Shown one piece after another: positions 8,779 to 16,569 of a stretch of DNA of 64,000 nt (its first letter is position 1; each line of letters starts with the position of its first letter). This DNA comes from Burkholderiaceae bacterium (lineage in GTDB: Bacteria; Pseudomonadota; Gammaproteobacteria; Burkholderiales; Burkholderiaceae_E), in assembly GCA_016710525.1 (NCBI GenBank), contig JADJVQ010000002.1, positions 124,001-188,000 on the forward strand, read 5' to 3'. Under the pieces are notes generated by a model. The model made no database searches. It was not told where the DNA came from and saw only the letters and a list, made by a program, of their open reading frames with translations. The position numbers were made by a program, and so were the translations under genes.

Positions 8779-8799
8779 GGACGGGCCGGCGCGAACGTG

Positions 8800-8816
8800 G
8801 CGGGCGCTGCGCCCGC
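8800..8816. terminator. Hairpin between convergent mshP and mshN
   Basis: Seven-base perfect stem GCGGGCG/CGCCCGC around a CTG loop in the 45-base gap between two convergent genes, followed by a short T-containing stretch. It probably serves both directions; no long T-run. Confidence 0.45.
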
Positions 8817-8823
8817 GAGTGTT

Positions 8824-10281
8824 TCAGCGGCCGCTGGCCAGGCGTTCGCGCGCGTAGTCGGCGGCATCGGCCTTCAGGCCGGGAAGGCTCAGCGCCCGCT
8901 CGTAGGCAGTGCGTGCGTCCTGCCCGCGGCCCGCACCGTCCAGAGACACCGCGAGCCCCAGCCACCATCCGGCGTGGGCCGGACTGCGCTGAAGCGCGCT
9001 GTTCCAGTGAGCCAGTGCTTCGCCATCGCGGCGCAGCCGCGACAGCACATCGGCCAGCGTCGCCTGCAGTTCGGGTGCGGCGTGTTCGCCGGCGGCGGCC
9101 TGCAGGATGCGGGCGGCGGTGTCCAGGTTCCCCTGGCGCACGAACAGTCGGGCGGCCATCGTGGCGAAGGGTCCCTGCGAGGGATCCAGCGCCAGGCCCT
9201 CGAGCAGGACGGCCTGTGCCTGCGCATAGTCTCGCCGGTCGATCAGCATGGCCGCCAGCGCCTGCCGCGACGCGGTGTGACGAGGCTCCTCGGCCAGCGC
9301 GGCCTGCAGCAGGCGGGCTGACTCGTCGAGCTGTCCGGCGTGGTAACGCTGCATCGCGTTGCGGTAGTGGCCGTCGGCCCGGCCGGTTGCGATCGGGCCC
9401 AGCGAAGTTCGTTCGATCTGCAGCGGGGCGGGCGCGATGCCGGCCACCGGCGCCGCGCCGCGCGAAGTGGTCGTGACGGGACTGGGGATCGCGGGGGCAC
9501 GTGGCGTGCCGGCCTGCGCCGGGGCGGCGATCGAGGCCAGGGCTGGTGCGGTTCCCTGAACCGCGGCGGGGGCTGCCGATGCCGGCGGGTTGGCCGGCGC
9601 GTTGGCCGGCGCGGCGCCTGGCGCCGGTGCGGTCAGCCAGGCCATGGCCGGTCCGGCATTGGCCGAATTGGCCGAATTGGCTGCATTGGCGGCATTGACT
9701 GCATTGACCTGCGGCGGCAGCGGCGTGCCAGTCATGGCGTCCGCCGATATCGCGGCGGTCTTGGTCGCCGCTGCAGGCGCCTCGGCGCCGTGGCCGCCGG
9801 CCAGGATCGAAGCCGACCGCGCTGCGACAGCCGGCGTGGCGGATGCCGGGCTGGGTCCGTATGCGTTCGGCGCAGGATCAGCGGCGGGTTCGACCGGCTC
9901 CAGCGCCCGCAGCGAGGCGACGGTCATCGCCCGGGCCGAGGGTGTGGAGCCGACCGGTGCCGCCGCCCCCGGCAGCGGCACGCCGGCGGGCACGCCGCGG
10001 GCATTGGTAGGGCCGTCGGCTGCGCCACCGACGGATCCTGCCGCCGTGATCGCGCCGATCGGGCCGCCGGCCGAGGTGGCCGTGGTTTTCCAGCCCCAGG
10101 ACCCCTGGCCGAACAGTGCGGCGAGTGCAATCGCGATGACCGGAACGGTCAGGGTCAGCGCAGGAATGCGGCGCGGCCCGTCCGCGACCACCGGCGGGTC
10201 GATGGCCCAGACCGGCTCGTCGCCGGATCGGCCGGACTTGCGCGCGTCCAGATCCTGCAGCACCTGATTGATCACACTCAT
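8824..10281 (-). CDS. mshN: MSHA biogenesis protein MshN (TPR protein)
   Basis: 485 residues from the ATG at 10281 (MSVINQVLQDLDARKS, the usual MshN opening); the frame stays open to 10998, but that part lies within mshM and is not coding. A single membrane helix (LTLTVPVIAIALAALFG) follows a short cytoplasmic N-terminus. The centre is a long Ala/Pro/Gly-rich linker with an Asn-Ala repeat, and the last 180 residues are tetratricopeptide repeats (RYHAGQLDESARLLQAALAE, ALDPSQGPFATMAARLFVRQ). The start overlaps the mshM stop (ATGA). A scaffold role in pilus assembly is inferred from family and position. Confidence 0.85.
   Translation of the reverse strand: MSVINQVLQDLDARKSGRSGDEPVWAIDPPVVADGPRRIPALTLTVPVIAIALAALFGQGSWGWKTTATSAGGPIGAITAAGSVGGAADGPTNARGVPAGVPLPGAAAPVGSTPSARAMTVASLRALEPVEPAADPAPNAYGPSPASATPAVAARSASILAGGHGAEAPAAATKTAAISADAMTGTPLPPQVNAVNAANAANSANSANAGPAMAWLTAPAPGAAPANAPANPPASAAPAAVQGTAPALASIAAPAQAGTPRAPAIPSPVTTTSRGAAPVAGIAPAPLQIERTSLGPIATGRADGHYRNAMQRYHAGQLDESARLLQAALAEEPRHTASRQALAAMLIDRRDYAQAQAVLLEGLALDPSQGPFATMAARLFVRQGNLDTAARILQAAAGEHAAPELQATLADVLSRLRRDGEALAHWNSALQRSPAHAGWWLGLAVSLDGAGRGQDARTAYERALSLPGLKADAADYARERLASGR
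9652..9705. repeat. 9-bp tandem repeat inside mshN
   Basis: Six imperfect 9-base units (consensus GGCYGMATT), two of them identical, encoding an Asn-Ala/Ser repeat in the MshN linker. Length is a multiple of three, so copy-number change would keep the frame. Confidence 0.75.
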
Positions 10282-11174
10282 GGCCTGAGCCCCTGGTTGA
10301 ATGCGCCTTGCGTCGTCAGCAGGCCTCGGCCGGCCCACGAGGGCAGCTGAAACAGCCGTCCCTGGCGATGGTCCTCGGTGTCGCGGGCGGCGCACCAGGT
10401 CTCGTCGATGCCGACGCGCGGCAGGCCGCGACCATAGGCCACCATCAGGCTCTTGTTCGCGATGATGTTGACCAGGCGCGGCACGCCCGCGCTGGCGGCG
10501 GTCAGGGCCCGCACCGCCGCCGGCTCGAACAGGTCGGTCCTGACGCTTCCGGCCACCCCGAGGCGGTGTCTGAGGTAGGCGTCGATCTCGGTGTCGCGCA
10601 TCGGCTTCAAGCGGATGCTCACGGTGATCCGCTGGCGAAGCTGGCGCACCGCGCTTTCGGCCAGACGGTTTTCGAGCTCTGGCTGACCGAACAGCACCAG
10701 CTGCATCAGCTTGGCTTTTTCGGTTTCCATGTTCGACAGCAGGCGCAGCTGTTCGAGGCTGGCGGCGGGCATCGTCTGGGCCTCGTCCAGACACACGACG
10801 ACGGGCACGCCACGGATCGAATGACCGATCAGCGCGCGCTCGATGCGCGAGCGCAGTTCGTATTCGGAGGCACGCGCCGGCACGTCCAGGCGCAGCTCGC
10901 TGGCCAGCGCCGCCATCAGGCCGCGCGGCGTCAACGACGGGTTGGGCAGGTAGGCGGTCACCGCGCGCCCCTTCAGGCGTGCCAGCAGGCGCCGGCACAG
11001 CAGGGTCTTGCCGGTCCCGACTTCGCCGACCACCTTGACGAATCCTTCGCCCAGCTGGAAGGCCACCAGCAGTGCCGACAGCGCGCGCTGCTGGGCGCGC
11101 GAGCGAAAGGCGAACGCCGTGTCGGGCGTGATCGAAAACGGAAACTCCCGCAGTCCGAAGTGTTCGAGGTACAT
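10278..11174 (-). CDS. mshM: MSHA biogenesis ATPase MshM (ExeA/GspA family)
   Basis: 298-residue AAA ATPase. P-loop GEVGTGKT at residues 50-57, Walker B VVVCLDEAQ and a sensor-like GQPELENRL are all present; the N-terminus MYLEHFGLREFPFSITPD is the classical MshM/ExeA opening. Homologues help place the secretin in the cell wall. No peptidoglycan-binding domain is attached, as expected for the short MshM form. It sits nine bases after mshL and overlaps mshN. Confidence 0.9.
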   Translation of the reverse strand: MYLEHFGLREFPFSITPDTAFAFRSRAQQRALSALLVAFQLGEGFVKVVGEVGTGKTLLCRRLLARLKGRAVTAYLPNPSLTPRGLMAALASELRLDVPARASEYELRSRIERALIGHSIRGVPVVVCLDEAQTMPAASLEQLRLLSNMETEKAKLMQLVLFGQPELENRLAESAVRQLRQRITVSIRLKPMRDTEIDAYLRHRLGVAGSVRTDLFEPAAVRALTAASAGVPRLVNIIANKSLMVAYGRGLPRVGIDETWCAARDTEDHRQGRLFQLPSWAGRGLLTTQGAFNQGLRP

Positions 11175-11183
11175 GGCGGTTCC

Positions 11184-12923
11184 CTATTGCGATGCCGGCG
11201 AGCGACGCAGCCAGTCGTCAGTGGGGCGCTGGGCATAGCCCGACAGCCGCTCGCGGGTGCCGCCGAGCTCCTCGGCCCAGTCGGAGGCGCTCTTGATCAC
11301 CGTCGGCTTGATCAGGATCACCAGTTCGCGCTTGGTGAAGCTGCGGCTGCGGTTGCCGAACAGCGTGCCCAGCACGGGCGCGTCGCCGGCGCCGGGAATC
11401 TGCGCCCTTGAATCGTTCTGCTCCTGGGTCATCAGACCGCCGATGGCGACGATCGCGCCGTCGGGCACGCGCACGATGCTGTCGCTCTCGTTGATGCTGC
11501 TGGAGGCCAGCGGCAGCGTGTAGCTGCCCATCGTGCCCAGATTGATGTTCTTGTTGCGTTCGGACACCACGCTGACCGACGGGTGCACGTGCAGGATGAT
11601 GTTGTCGTGCTCGTCGATCTGCGGTGTGACATCCAGCGCGATCCCCGAGAAGAACGGCTGTACCGTGATGCTCGGCGAGCTGGTCGCGGTGGCCCCCGCG
11701 GTGACGGTGTTGGTGGCGACGTTGGTGACGAAGAAGTCGTCGGTGCCGACCTTGAGCACCGCCTTCTGGTTGTTCAGCGTCGCAATCCGCGGATTCGACA
11801 GCACATGCACGCTGCCCTGCGACTCCAGGAACTGGAGCATCGACTGGAAGCTGCCGGTCTGGAAGGCCAGGCCGAACAGGCCGCTCGCCGCGCGTCCGGT
11901 GGCGGTCGCCAGTCCGCTGCCCAGCAGCTGCGACAGCGATCCCTGAGTCGTGCGGTCCTGGCCGATCGCGTTGGTGTCGGCACCGACCGAGAAGCGGTGG
12001 CGGCCTGCGGAATCGAAGGCGCCCCAGTTGATGCCGCTCTGGAACCCGTCACGCAGCGACACCTCGACGATCTTGGCTTCGAGCATCACCTGGCGCTCGA
12101 CCGAAATCTGCATCGCGCGCAGGAACGCCTCGACCTGGCGCTGTTCGACCGCCAGCGCGCGCACGACGATCACCCCGGCCATCGGATTGACGACGACGCC
12201 GCGTCCCCCTTCGGTGCCGACGATCGCCGACAGCGAGGCGCTCATCGTCGCCCAGAAATCCGAATCGGTGGTGGTGACCAGGCGGCTCGCCTCGACACTG
12301 CGCGAGCCCGCGCCGGGGGAGCCGGAGCCCCCACCCGCGGGATAGCCGCCGCCGGGCAGGGCGCCGCCGGCAGCGCCGGGCGCGGAAGACGAGTTCAGCG
12401 AACCGGAGCTGACGCGGACGTCCGATTGCCCCTGACGCTTGATCGACAGGTAGTTCACCCGGAACAGGCGTGTCTGGAGGGCTTGCGACTGCACGAAGAC
12501 GCGCTTGCCCTCGATCCGGTATTCGTAGCCGTAGAGTTCGCGCAGCGACTCCATCGCTTCGCGGACCGTGACGTCCTTCAGGTTGACCGTGATGGTGCCC
12601 GGCAGGTTGGGCGGCAGCAGCATGCTGTAGCGGGTGTCGCTCGCGATGGCCAGGAACACCTGGGGTGCGGGCGCATTGACCACCGAGAGATCGAAGCGCG
12701 GTTCGGGCAGCCAGCTGGCTGGCGCCTCGACCGGGGCGGCCTGCTCGATGGCCTGGCGAACCGCGGCGGGCACCGGTGCGGCCGGGGGACGAGGCGCCGG
12801 TGCGGCGAGCTGCTGACCAATGCTGGCCAGGGCCGTGTTGGGTGGTGTCTGCGTGGCGCAGGCGGCCAGCAGCAGCAGGGCGCAGGCAATCAGCAGTCGA
12901 CGGTGAAACGCTGCGGGGTTCAT
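11184..12923 (-). CDS. mshL: MSHA secretin MshL, outer-membrane lipoprotein
   Basis: 579 residues from ATG 12923. Signal peptide with lipobox LLLLAAC (Cys about residue 22) implies an outer-membrane lipoprotein. An N-terminal secretin/TonB short domain (about 95-165) precedes a Gly-Pro-rich linker, then the secretin core: LNNQKAVLKVG, the VPDGAIVAIGGLMTQEQND signature and the closing ELVILIKPTVIKS. It forms the pore through which the pilus leaves. The ATG overlaps the mshK stop (ATGA), arguing against the longer upstream frame to 13160. Confidence 0.92.
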   Translation of the reverse strand: MNPAAFHRRLLIACALLLLAACATQTPPNTALASIGQQLAAPAPRPPAAPVPAAVRQAIEQAAPVEAPASWLPEPRFDLSVVNAPAPQVFLAIASDTRYSMLLPPNLPGTITVNLKDVTVREAMESLRELYGYEYRIEGKRVFVQSQALQTRLFRVNYLSIKRQGQSDVRVSSGSLNSSSAPGAAGGALPGGGYPAGGGSGSPGAGSRSVEASRLVTTTDSDFWATMSASLSAIVGTEGGRGVVVNPMAGVIVVRALAVEQRQVEAFLRAMQISVERQVMLEAKIVEVSLRDGFQSGINWGAFDSAGRHRFSVGADTNAIGQDRTTQGSLSQLLGSGLATATGRAASGLFGLAFQTGSFQSMLQFLESQGSVHVLSNPRIATLNNQKAVLKVGTDDFFVTNVATNTVTAGATATSSPSITVQPFFSGIALDVTPQIDEHDNIILHVHPSVSVVSERNKNINLGTMGSYTLPLASSSINESDSIVRVPDGAIVAIGGLMTQEQNDSRAQIPGAGDAPVLGTLFGNRSRSFTKRELVILIKPTVIKSASDWAEELGGTRERLSGYAQRPTDDWLRRSPASQ

Positions 12924-13411
12924 GGGTTTTCCTTGTTCGGCCGGCGCGCAGGGACGCGCGCGGGCTTGGTCCTGGTCGGTGCGATCGCCGATGCCGGGGC
13001 GGCGCCCGTGTCGGCTCCGTCCAGCCGCAGCCGGGTGATGCCCGCCTGGGGGATCAGCGCAATGCTCTGGCGGCGGCCGTGGGCCTCGAATTCGGCATGG
13101 TGGCGCCCGATCGTCACGAGCCGGCTGCCGTGCACGGTGTCGCCGGTGCGATACAGCCATCCATCCACCATGACTCGCGCCGGGCGCCCGTCCGGATGCA
13201 GGATGGCCTGCAGCACGATCGGCGCCAGCGGGGGCTCGGCGCTGCCGCGCGGCGCACCGCCAGGCCCTGGCGACGGGTTGCGCAACAGATGTTCGGGAGG
13301 CTGGGTCGGGTCGGCCGCGCGCGCGGCCGGCAGATGGCCGGCGCCCAGCAGCACGCCGGCCAGGCTGATGGCCGCGATCGCTGGAAACCGGTGGTTCAAA
13401 GCTGCAGCCAT
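12920..13411 (-). CDS. mshK: MSHA biogenesis protein MshK (GspC/PilP-like periplasmic protein)
   Basis: 163 residues from ATG 13411 (MAAALNHRFPAIAAISLAG), which starts inside the last 16 bases of mshJ. Cleavable signal peptide ends near HLPAARA. The body (PLAPIVLQAILHPDGRPARV, LYRTGDTVHGSRLVTIGRHH) is the small beta domain that in PilP/MshK links the inner-membrane complex to the secretin. Basic, Pro-rich tail. Family similarity is modest, so the name leans on its position between mshJ and mshL. Confidence 0.78.
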   Translation of the reverse strand: MAAALNHRFPAIAAISLAGVLLGAGHLPAARAADPTQPPEHLLRNPSPGPGGAPRGSAEPPLAPIVLQAILHPDGRPARVMVDGWLYRTGDTVHGSRLVTIGRHHAEFEAHGRRQSIALIPQAGITRLRLDGADTGAAPASAIAPTRTKPARVPARRPNKENP

Positions 13412-14100
13412 GCCGCCTCCAGACTCAGGGTGTGCAGCGAAATCTTCATCCGCGTGGTCGGGTGTTCCTGCGAGGTGAGATGCAGCTGACCCCACTGCAG
13501 GCGCCGCGGCGATTGTTCGATGTCAGCCAGGTAGGCGCGCAGGGCATGCCAGCCGCCCTCGAGCTCGAGTTCGACGCCGTGGCGGTAAAGGCCATTGCGC
13601 TGGTTGCCCGCGCCAGGCGGCGGCGCGGATGCGCCGCTGGAGGCGGCGGCCGTATTCGCCGCACCGGCATCGGGGTCCGACCCGGGCTTGATTCCGGCCC
13701 AGGGTTCGCTCGCCAGCGAGCGCATGCCCAGCAGCCGGACCCCGGGGTGGCGCGCCAGCAGCCGCTCGAGCAGCTGGACCATTTCGGTCGGAGCGACCAT
13801 CGAACGCGAGAGCTCGGCGACGGCCTTCTGGTCTTGCACCAGTCGCGCCTGCAGACTGGCCAGTTCCGTCCTCGCCATGGCGTTGGGATCGAGGGGCTGG
13901 CGGCTCGCCAGCCGTGCGGATTCGGCGCGCAACGCCGCCAGTTCGGCCTGCAAGGCCAGGTGGGCGCGCCAGGCGGGCTCGACCCACAGGCTCAGTGCAG
14001 CCAGCGGCAGGCCGATCACCAGCAGCGCGGCGACCATCAGGCGCTCGCGACGACTGCGCGCCGCGAATCGTCCGGCCAGCGCCCGCCACGCGGCTTTCAT
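13396..14100 (-). CDS. mshJ: MSHA biogenesis protein MshJ (GspM/PilO-like)
   Basis: 234 residues from ATG 14100. One N-terminal membrane helix (LMVAALLVIGLPLAALSLWV), then a coiled coil rich in Ala, Leu and Glu (LALQAELAALRAESARLASR) and a C-terminal ferredoxin-like domain (VELELEGGWHALRAYLADIE), the GspM/PilO plan. An Ala-Ser-Gly-Pro insertion sits near residue 155. Part of the inner-membrane alignment complex with the products of the two upstream genes; the start overlaps the mshI2 stop (ATGA). Confidence 0.8.
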   Translation of the reverse strand: MKAAWRALAGRFAARSRRERLMVAALLVIGLPLAALSLWVEPAWRAHLALQAELAALRAESARLASRQPLDPNAMARTELASLQARLVQDQKAVAELSRSMVAPTEMVQLLERLLARHPGVRLLGMRSLASEPWAGIKPGSDPDAGAANTAAASSGASAPPPGAGNQRNGLYRHGVELELEGGWHALRAYLADIEQSPRRLQWGQLHLTSQEHPTTRMKISLHTLSLEAAWLQL

Positions 14101-14696
14101 GATCCGCGCCTCGTGATCGGCGAGGTGCTCAGCTGGAACTCGACGATGCGGTTCCCGGGCTGCAGTTCGCGCTCCTGGATGACCATCGCCTGAAACCGGC
14201 GATCGCGCAGCAGGGTTTCGTGGTTCAGCTGCTTCAGGTAGGGAGCGACGCGTTCCGCGTCGATGGCGCGGGCGGTGATCGTCAGGCGCTGCGCCGGGCC
14301 GTCGGCCGTCAGGCCGACCAGCCACACGCCGTCCAGGGTGCGCCGGGCAAGCGCGTCGAACAGATCCGAGAATGGCAGGCCCGGGGTGCTGTCGATCTCG
14401 CGAAGCTGCGCGCTCGCGCCCTCCAGCCGGGCGAGCCGTGAGCGCGCCCGAGCGAGCTGGCTGTCGAGTGCGCTGTCCAGCACGATCACGGCGCTCGTGC
14501 GCTGGGCGTCGGCCAGCTTGGCGGCGCGCGCCTCGCGGGCCTGTTCCTTCGAAGCGGCGAGGCGGTCACGCACGAGCCAGCCGGTGCCGGCCGTGGCGAG
14601 CAGGACGATCGACAGGCAGGCGGCCACCAGCGGCAGCTGGATCGGATCGCGCGCTTCGGCGCGTTCGCTGCGCAGCAGGTTGATGTGCTGTTTCAT
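14097..14696 (-). CDS. PilN-like MSHA biogenesis protein (MshI2)
   Basis: 199-residue bitopic inner-membrane protein. N-terminus MKQHINLLRSERAEARDP holds the INLLR motif by which PilN binds PilM-type proteins; a membrane helix follows (LPLVAACLSIVLLATAGTGW) and a periplasmic coiled-coil plus small domain (FDALARRTLDGVWLVGLTAD). In many MSHA loci this is called MshI2. Its ATG at 14696 overlaps the mshI stop (ATGA). Confidence 0.82.
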   Translation of the reverse strand: MKQHINLLRSERAEARDPIQLPLVAACLSIVLLATAGTGWLVRDRLAASKEQAREARAAKLADAQRTSAVIVLDSALDSQLARARSRLARLEGASAQLREIDSTPGLPFSDLFDALARRTLDGVWLVGLTADGPAQRLTITARAIDAERVAPYLKQLNHETLLRDRRFQAMVIQERELQPGNRIVEFQLSTSPITRRGS

Positions 14697-15703
14697 GCGG
14701 CCGCCTTCAGCGCGTCGCTGGCGAGGGGTTCGGGGTCGAAGCGCAGCGCGGCCCCGATCGCCAGCGTCGCCAGGGTGCTGTGCGCGGCCACTTCGAGCAG
14801 GGCCGGATCGGCGCTGTCCAGGAAATCCGCCAGCCGCAGCGCCTGGACCGGCACGGGCAGGTCGCGGGCCAGGCCAGCCAGCACCGCCTCGGTGAACTGG
14901 TCGCATTGCACGATGACCCGGTCGATCGGTCCGGCGCCGTACTGGCGCTCGACGTTGTCGAAGGTGCGCTGCAGCTCCAGCGCGAGCCGCTCGATCAGCG
15001 ACTCACGCCGGTCCTCGTCCTCGCTGGCCAGCGCGACCGCGATCGGGTCGAGCTGGCGTGTCGCGTACATGCCGTCGTCGCGGCTGATGGTGAGCATGCC
15101 GCGCTGGCTGTCCAGTGTCAGCATCGCGACGGTGCGGCCGGCCGGGGCGCATTGCATGGCCAGATTGCGCTGGGCCAGTTCGGCGATGTCGGCCGCCTCG
15201 ATCACGACGCCGGCGGCGCGCAGCGGCGCGATCAGTTCATACACGCGACGCCGGCGCGCCACCACCACCATCCACAGCTCGTGCTGGTTGCCCGGTGCCT
15301 GGGTGGCCACGGTCACGCATTCGATCACCGCCTCGTCGGACGGAAACTCGAGATCGTCTTTCAGGCGCCAATGCAGCGCCTGGGTGCGTTCGGCCTGGGC
15401 GACCGGCAGCCCGGGCATGAACATGACCTGGTAGTCCTCGGCCGGCATCAGCATCGCGCAGGGCACAGCGGGCTTGCGCAGGGTGGCGGCAAGATCGGAG
15501 ATCCGGCGCGCCGGTGCATCGCCCGTGGCCGAAAGGACGCGCAGGCGCTTCAGGCGCAGCCTGCCGGCGGCCTGGCGGTCCACGCAGGCGGTCGCCGTGG
15601 CCGATCCGCTGGACGCCATGCCCCAGCCGCCGCCCGTGGCCGAGCCGAAGCGGCGCCGCAGGGCGCGCAGGAGTCCGACTGGATTCTTTGGAAGGAGGCT
15701 CAC
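14693..15703 (-). CDS. mshI: MSHA biogenesis protein MshI (PilM/GspL-like)
   Basis: About 336 residues, cytoplasmic, actin-like PilM/GspL fold expected. Recognisable parts are AMLMPAEDYQVMFMPGLPVA, LHWRLKDDLEFPSDEAVIEC and LALELQRTFDNVERQYG. It is the first gene of the seven-gene assembly operon mshI-I2-J-K-L-M-N. The start is uncertain: GTG at 15703 (VSLLPKNPVGLLRAL) is chosen because the open frame upstream, to 15949, does not look like protein and would run into the pilin gene; no strong ribosome site is visible. Confidence 0.75.
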   Translation of the reverse strand: MSLLPKNPVGLLRALRRRFGSATGGGWGMASSGSATATACVDRQAAGRLRLKRLRVLSATGDAPARRISDLAATLRKPAVPCAMLMPAEDYQVMFMPGLPVAQAERTQALHWRLKDDLEFPSDEAVIECVTVATQAPGNQHELWMVVVARRRRVYELIAPLRAAGVVIEAADIAELAQRNLAMQCAPAGRTVAMLTLDSQRGMLTISRDDGMYATRQLDPIAVALASEDEDRRESLIERLALELQRTFDNVERQYGAGPIDRVIVQCDQFTEAVLAGLARDLPVPVQALRLADFLDSADPALLEVAAHSTLATLAIGAALRFDPEPLASDALKAAA

Positions 15704-15870
15704 GCTGGTTCGTTCGCTCGATTGGCTGACCCGACTGGCCGACCCCGGGGTCGCATGGCCATGGGGCCGTTCGGCAGGCACACGACCCACCACCCGATTC
15801 AGCCACTGTCGCAAATGGGCGGCCCCGGCACTGCATGGATCAGACGGACGATTCCACCGCTTTACCGGCC

Positions 15871-15898
15871 TTGGTCGGCGAATCGCGCTGCCGATAAT
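15871..15898 (+). promoter_or_regulatory. Candidate sigma-70 promoter of the pilin gene
   Basis: TTGGTC (15871-15876) and GATAAT (15893-15898) are 16 bases apart. This would start the transcript about 30 bases before the pilin ATG, leaving room for the AAAGG ribosome site. Confidence 0.5.
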
Positions 15899-15933
15899 GC
15901 AAAGGCGTCCCCCTGACAAACAAAGGCAAAACC

Positions 15934-16407
15934 ATGCGCAAGCAAACACAGAAGGGCTTCACCCTGGTCGAACTGGTCGTCGTCATCGTGATCCTCGGCG
16001 TGCTCGCCGCGGTCGCGCTGCCGCGCTTCGTCGGATTGCAGGGCGATGCCCGATTCGCCAAGGGCCAGGCGGTCCTGGGCACCGTCAAGAGCGCGTCGGC
16101 GCTGGCCCGTGCGGCGGCGCTGGTCAAAGGCCAGACCGGCGCGACCGGTTCGATCACGATGGAAGGTGCGGCGGTGGGCCTGGTCAACGGGTATCCGAGC
16201 GCGACGGCGGGGGGCATCGAAGTGGCGGCGAACCTGGCCGGCATCGACGGCGTCACGATCACCCACACCGTGGCGACCAAGACCACCACCGTGCAGATCC
16301 AGGGAGCGGGCACGCCCGCGAACTGCCAGATCAGCTATGTCGAATCGGCAGCTGCCGACACGCCGCCCACGGTCAGTTTCAACGGCTCGGCCGCCAACTG
16401 CGGCTGA
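15934..16407 (+). CDS. mshA: MSHA major pilin (MshA-like prepilin)
   Basis: 157-residue type IV prepilin, the probable pilus subunit. Seven-residue leader, then the prepilin peptidase site KG|FTLVELVVVIVILGVLAA with Glu +5, a helix ending in ALPRFVGLQGDARFAKGQ, which is typical of MshA/MshB, and two Cys at 131 and 156 that would close the C-terminal disulfide loop. Ribosome site AAAGG lies eight bases upstream. It is monocistronic, with its own promoter and a hairpin behind it, in line with high expression. MshB cannot be excluded by sequence, but no second such pilin is present in the window. Confidence 0.88.
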   Translation: MRKQTQKGFTLVELVVVIVILGVLAAVALPRFVGLQGDARFAKGQAVLGTVKSASALARAAALVKGQTGATGSITMEGAAVGLVNGYPSATAGGIEVAANLAGIDGVTITHTVATKTTTVQIQGAGTPANCQISYVESAAADTPPTVSFNGSAANCG

Positions 16408-16413
16408 TGCACG

Positions 16414-16447
16414 GCCGCCGCCGGCCCCGATCGTCGGGGCGGCGGCG
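16414..16447 (+). terminator. GC-rich hairpin after the pilin gene
   Basis: Arms GCCGCCGCC...CCCCGA and TCGGGGCGGCGGC pair with a two-base bulge, starting seven bases past the pilin stop. No T-run follows, so Rho-independent action is uncertain; it could also protect the 3' end of an abundant pilin mRNA. Confidence 0.45.
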
Positions 16448-16540
16448 CTGATCGGGCTCGACCCGATGAATTGAGGGACGGTGCCGGGCCGTCTGCAGGG
16501 CTGGCCGGTCCGATCGAGGCGGGCCGCGTGCGATGCTGTG

Positions 16541-16546
16541 TAGAAT
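16541..16546 (+). promoter_or_regulatory. Candidate -10 box of uvrD
   Basis: TAGAAT lies 24 bases before the uvrD ATG. No convincing -35 is seen at the right spacing, so this is a weak call. Confidence 0.3.
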
Positions 16547-16569
16547 CCCAGTGTTCTCACCGCCCCGCC

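Noticed and set aside
9652..9705. Short regular repeats considered as a CRISPR remnant
   Set aside because: Units are contiguous, only 9 bases, coding and in frame; there are no spacers and no cas genes.
8824..10998. Extension of mshN to 724 codons
   Set aside because: The added part overlaps mshM, whose P-loop and Walker B are intact; MSVINQVLQDLD at 10281 is the normal MshN start.
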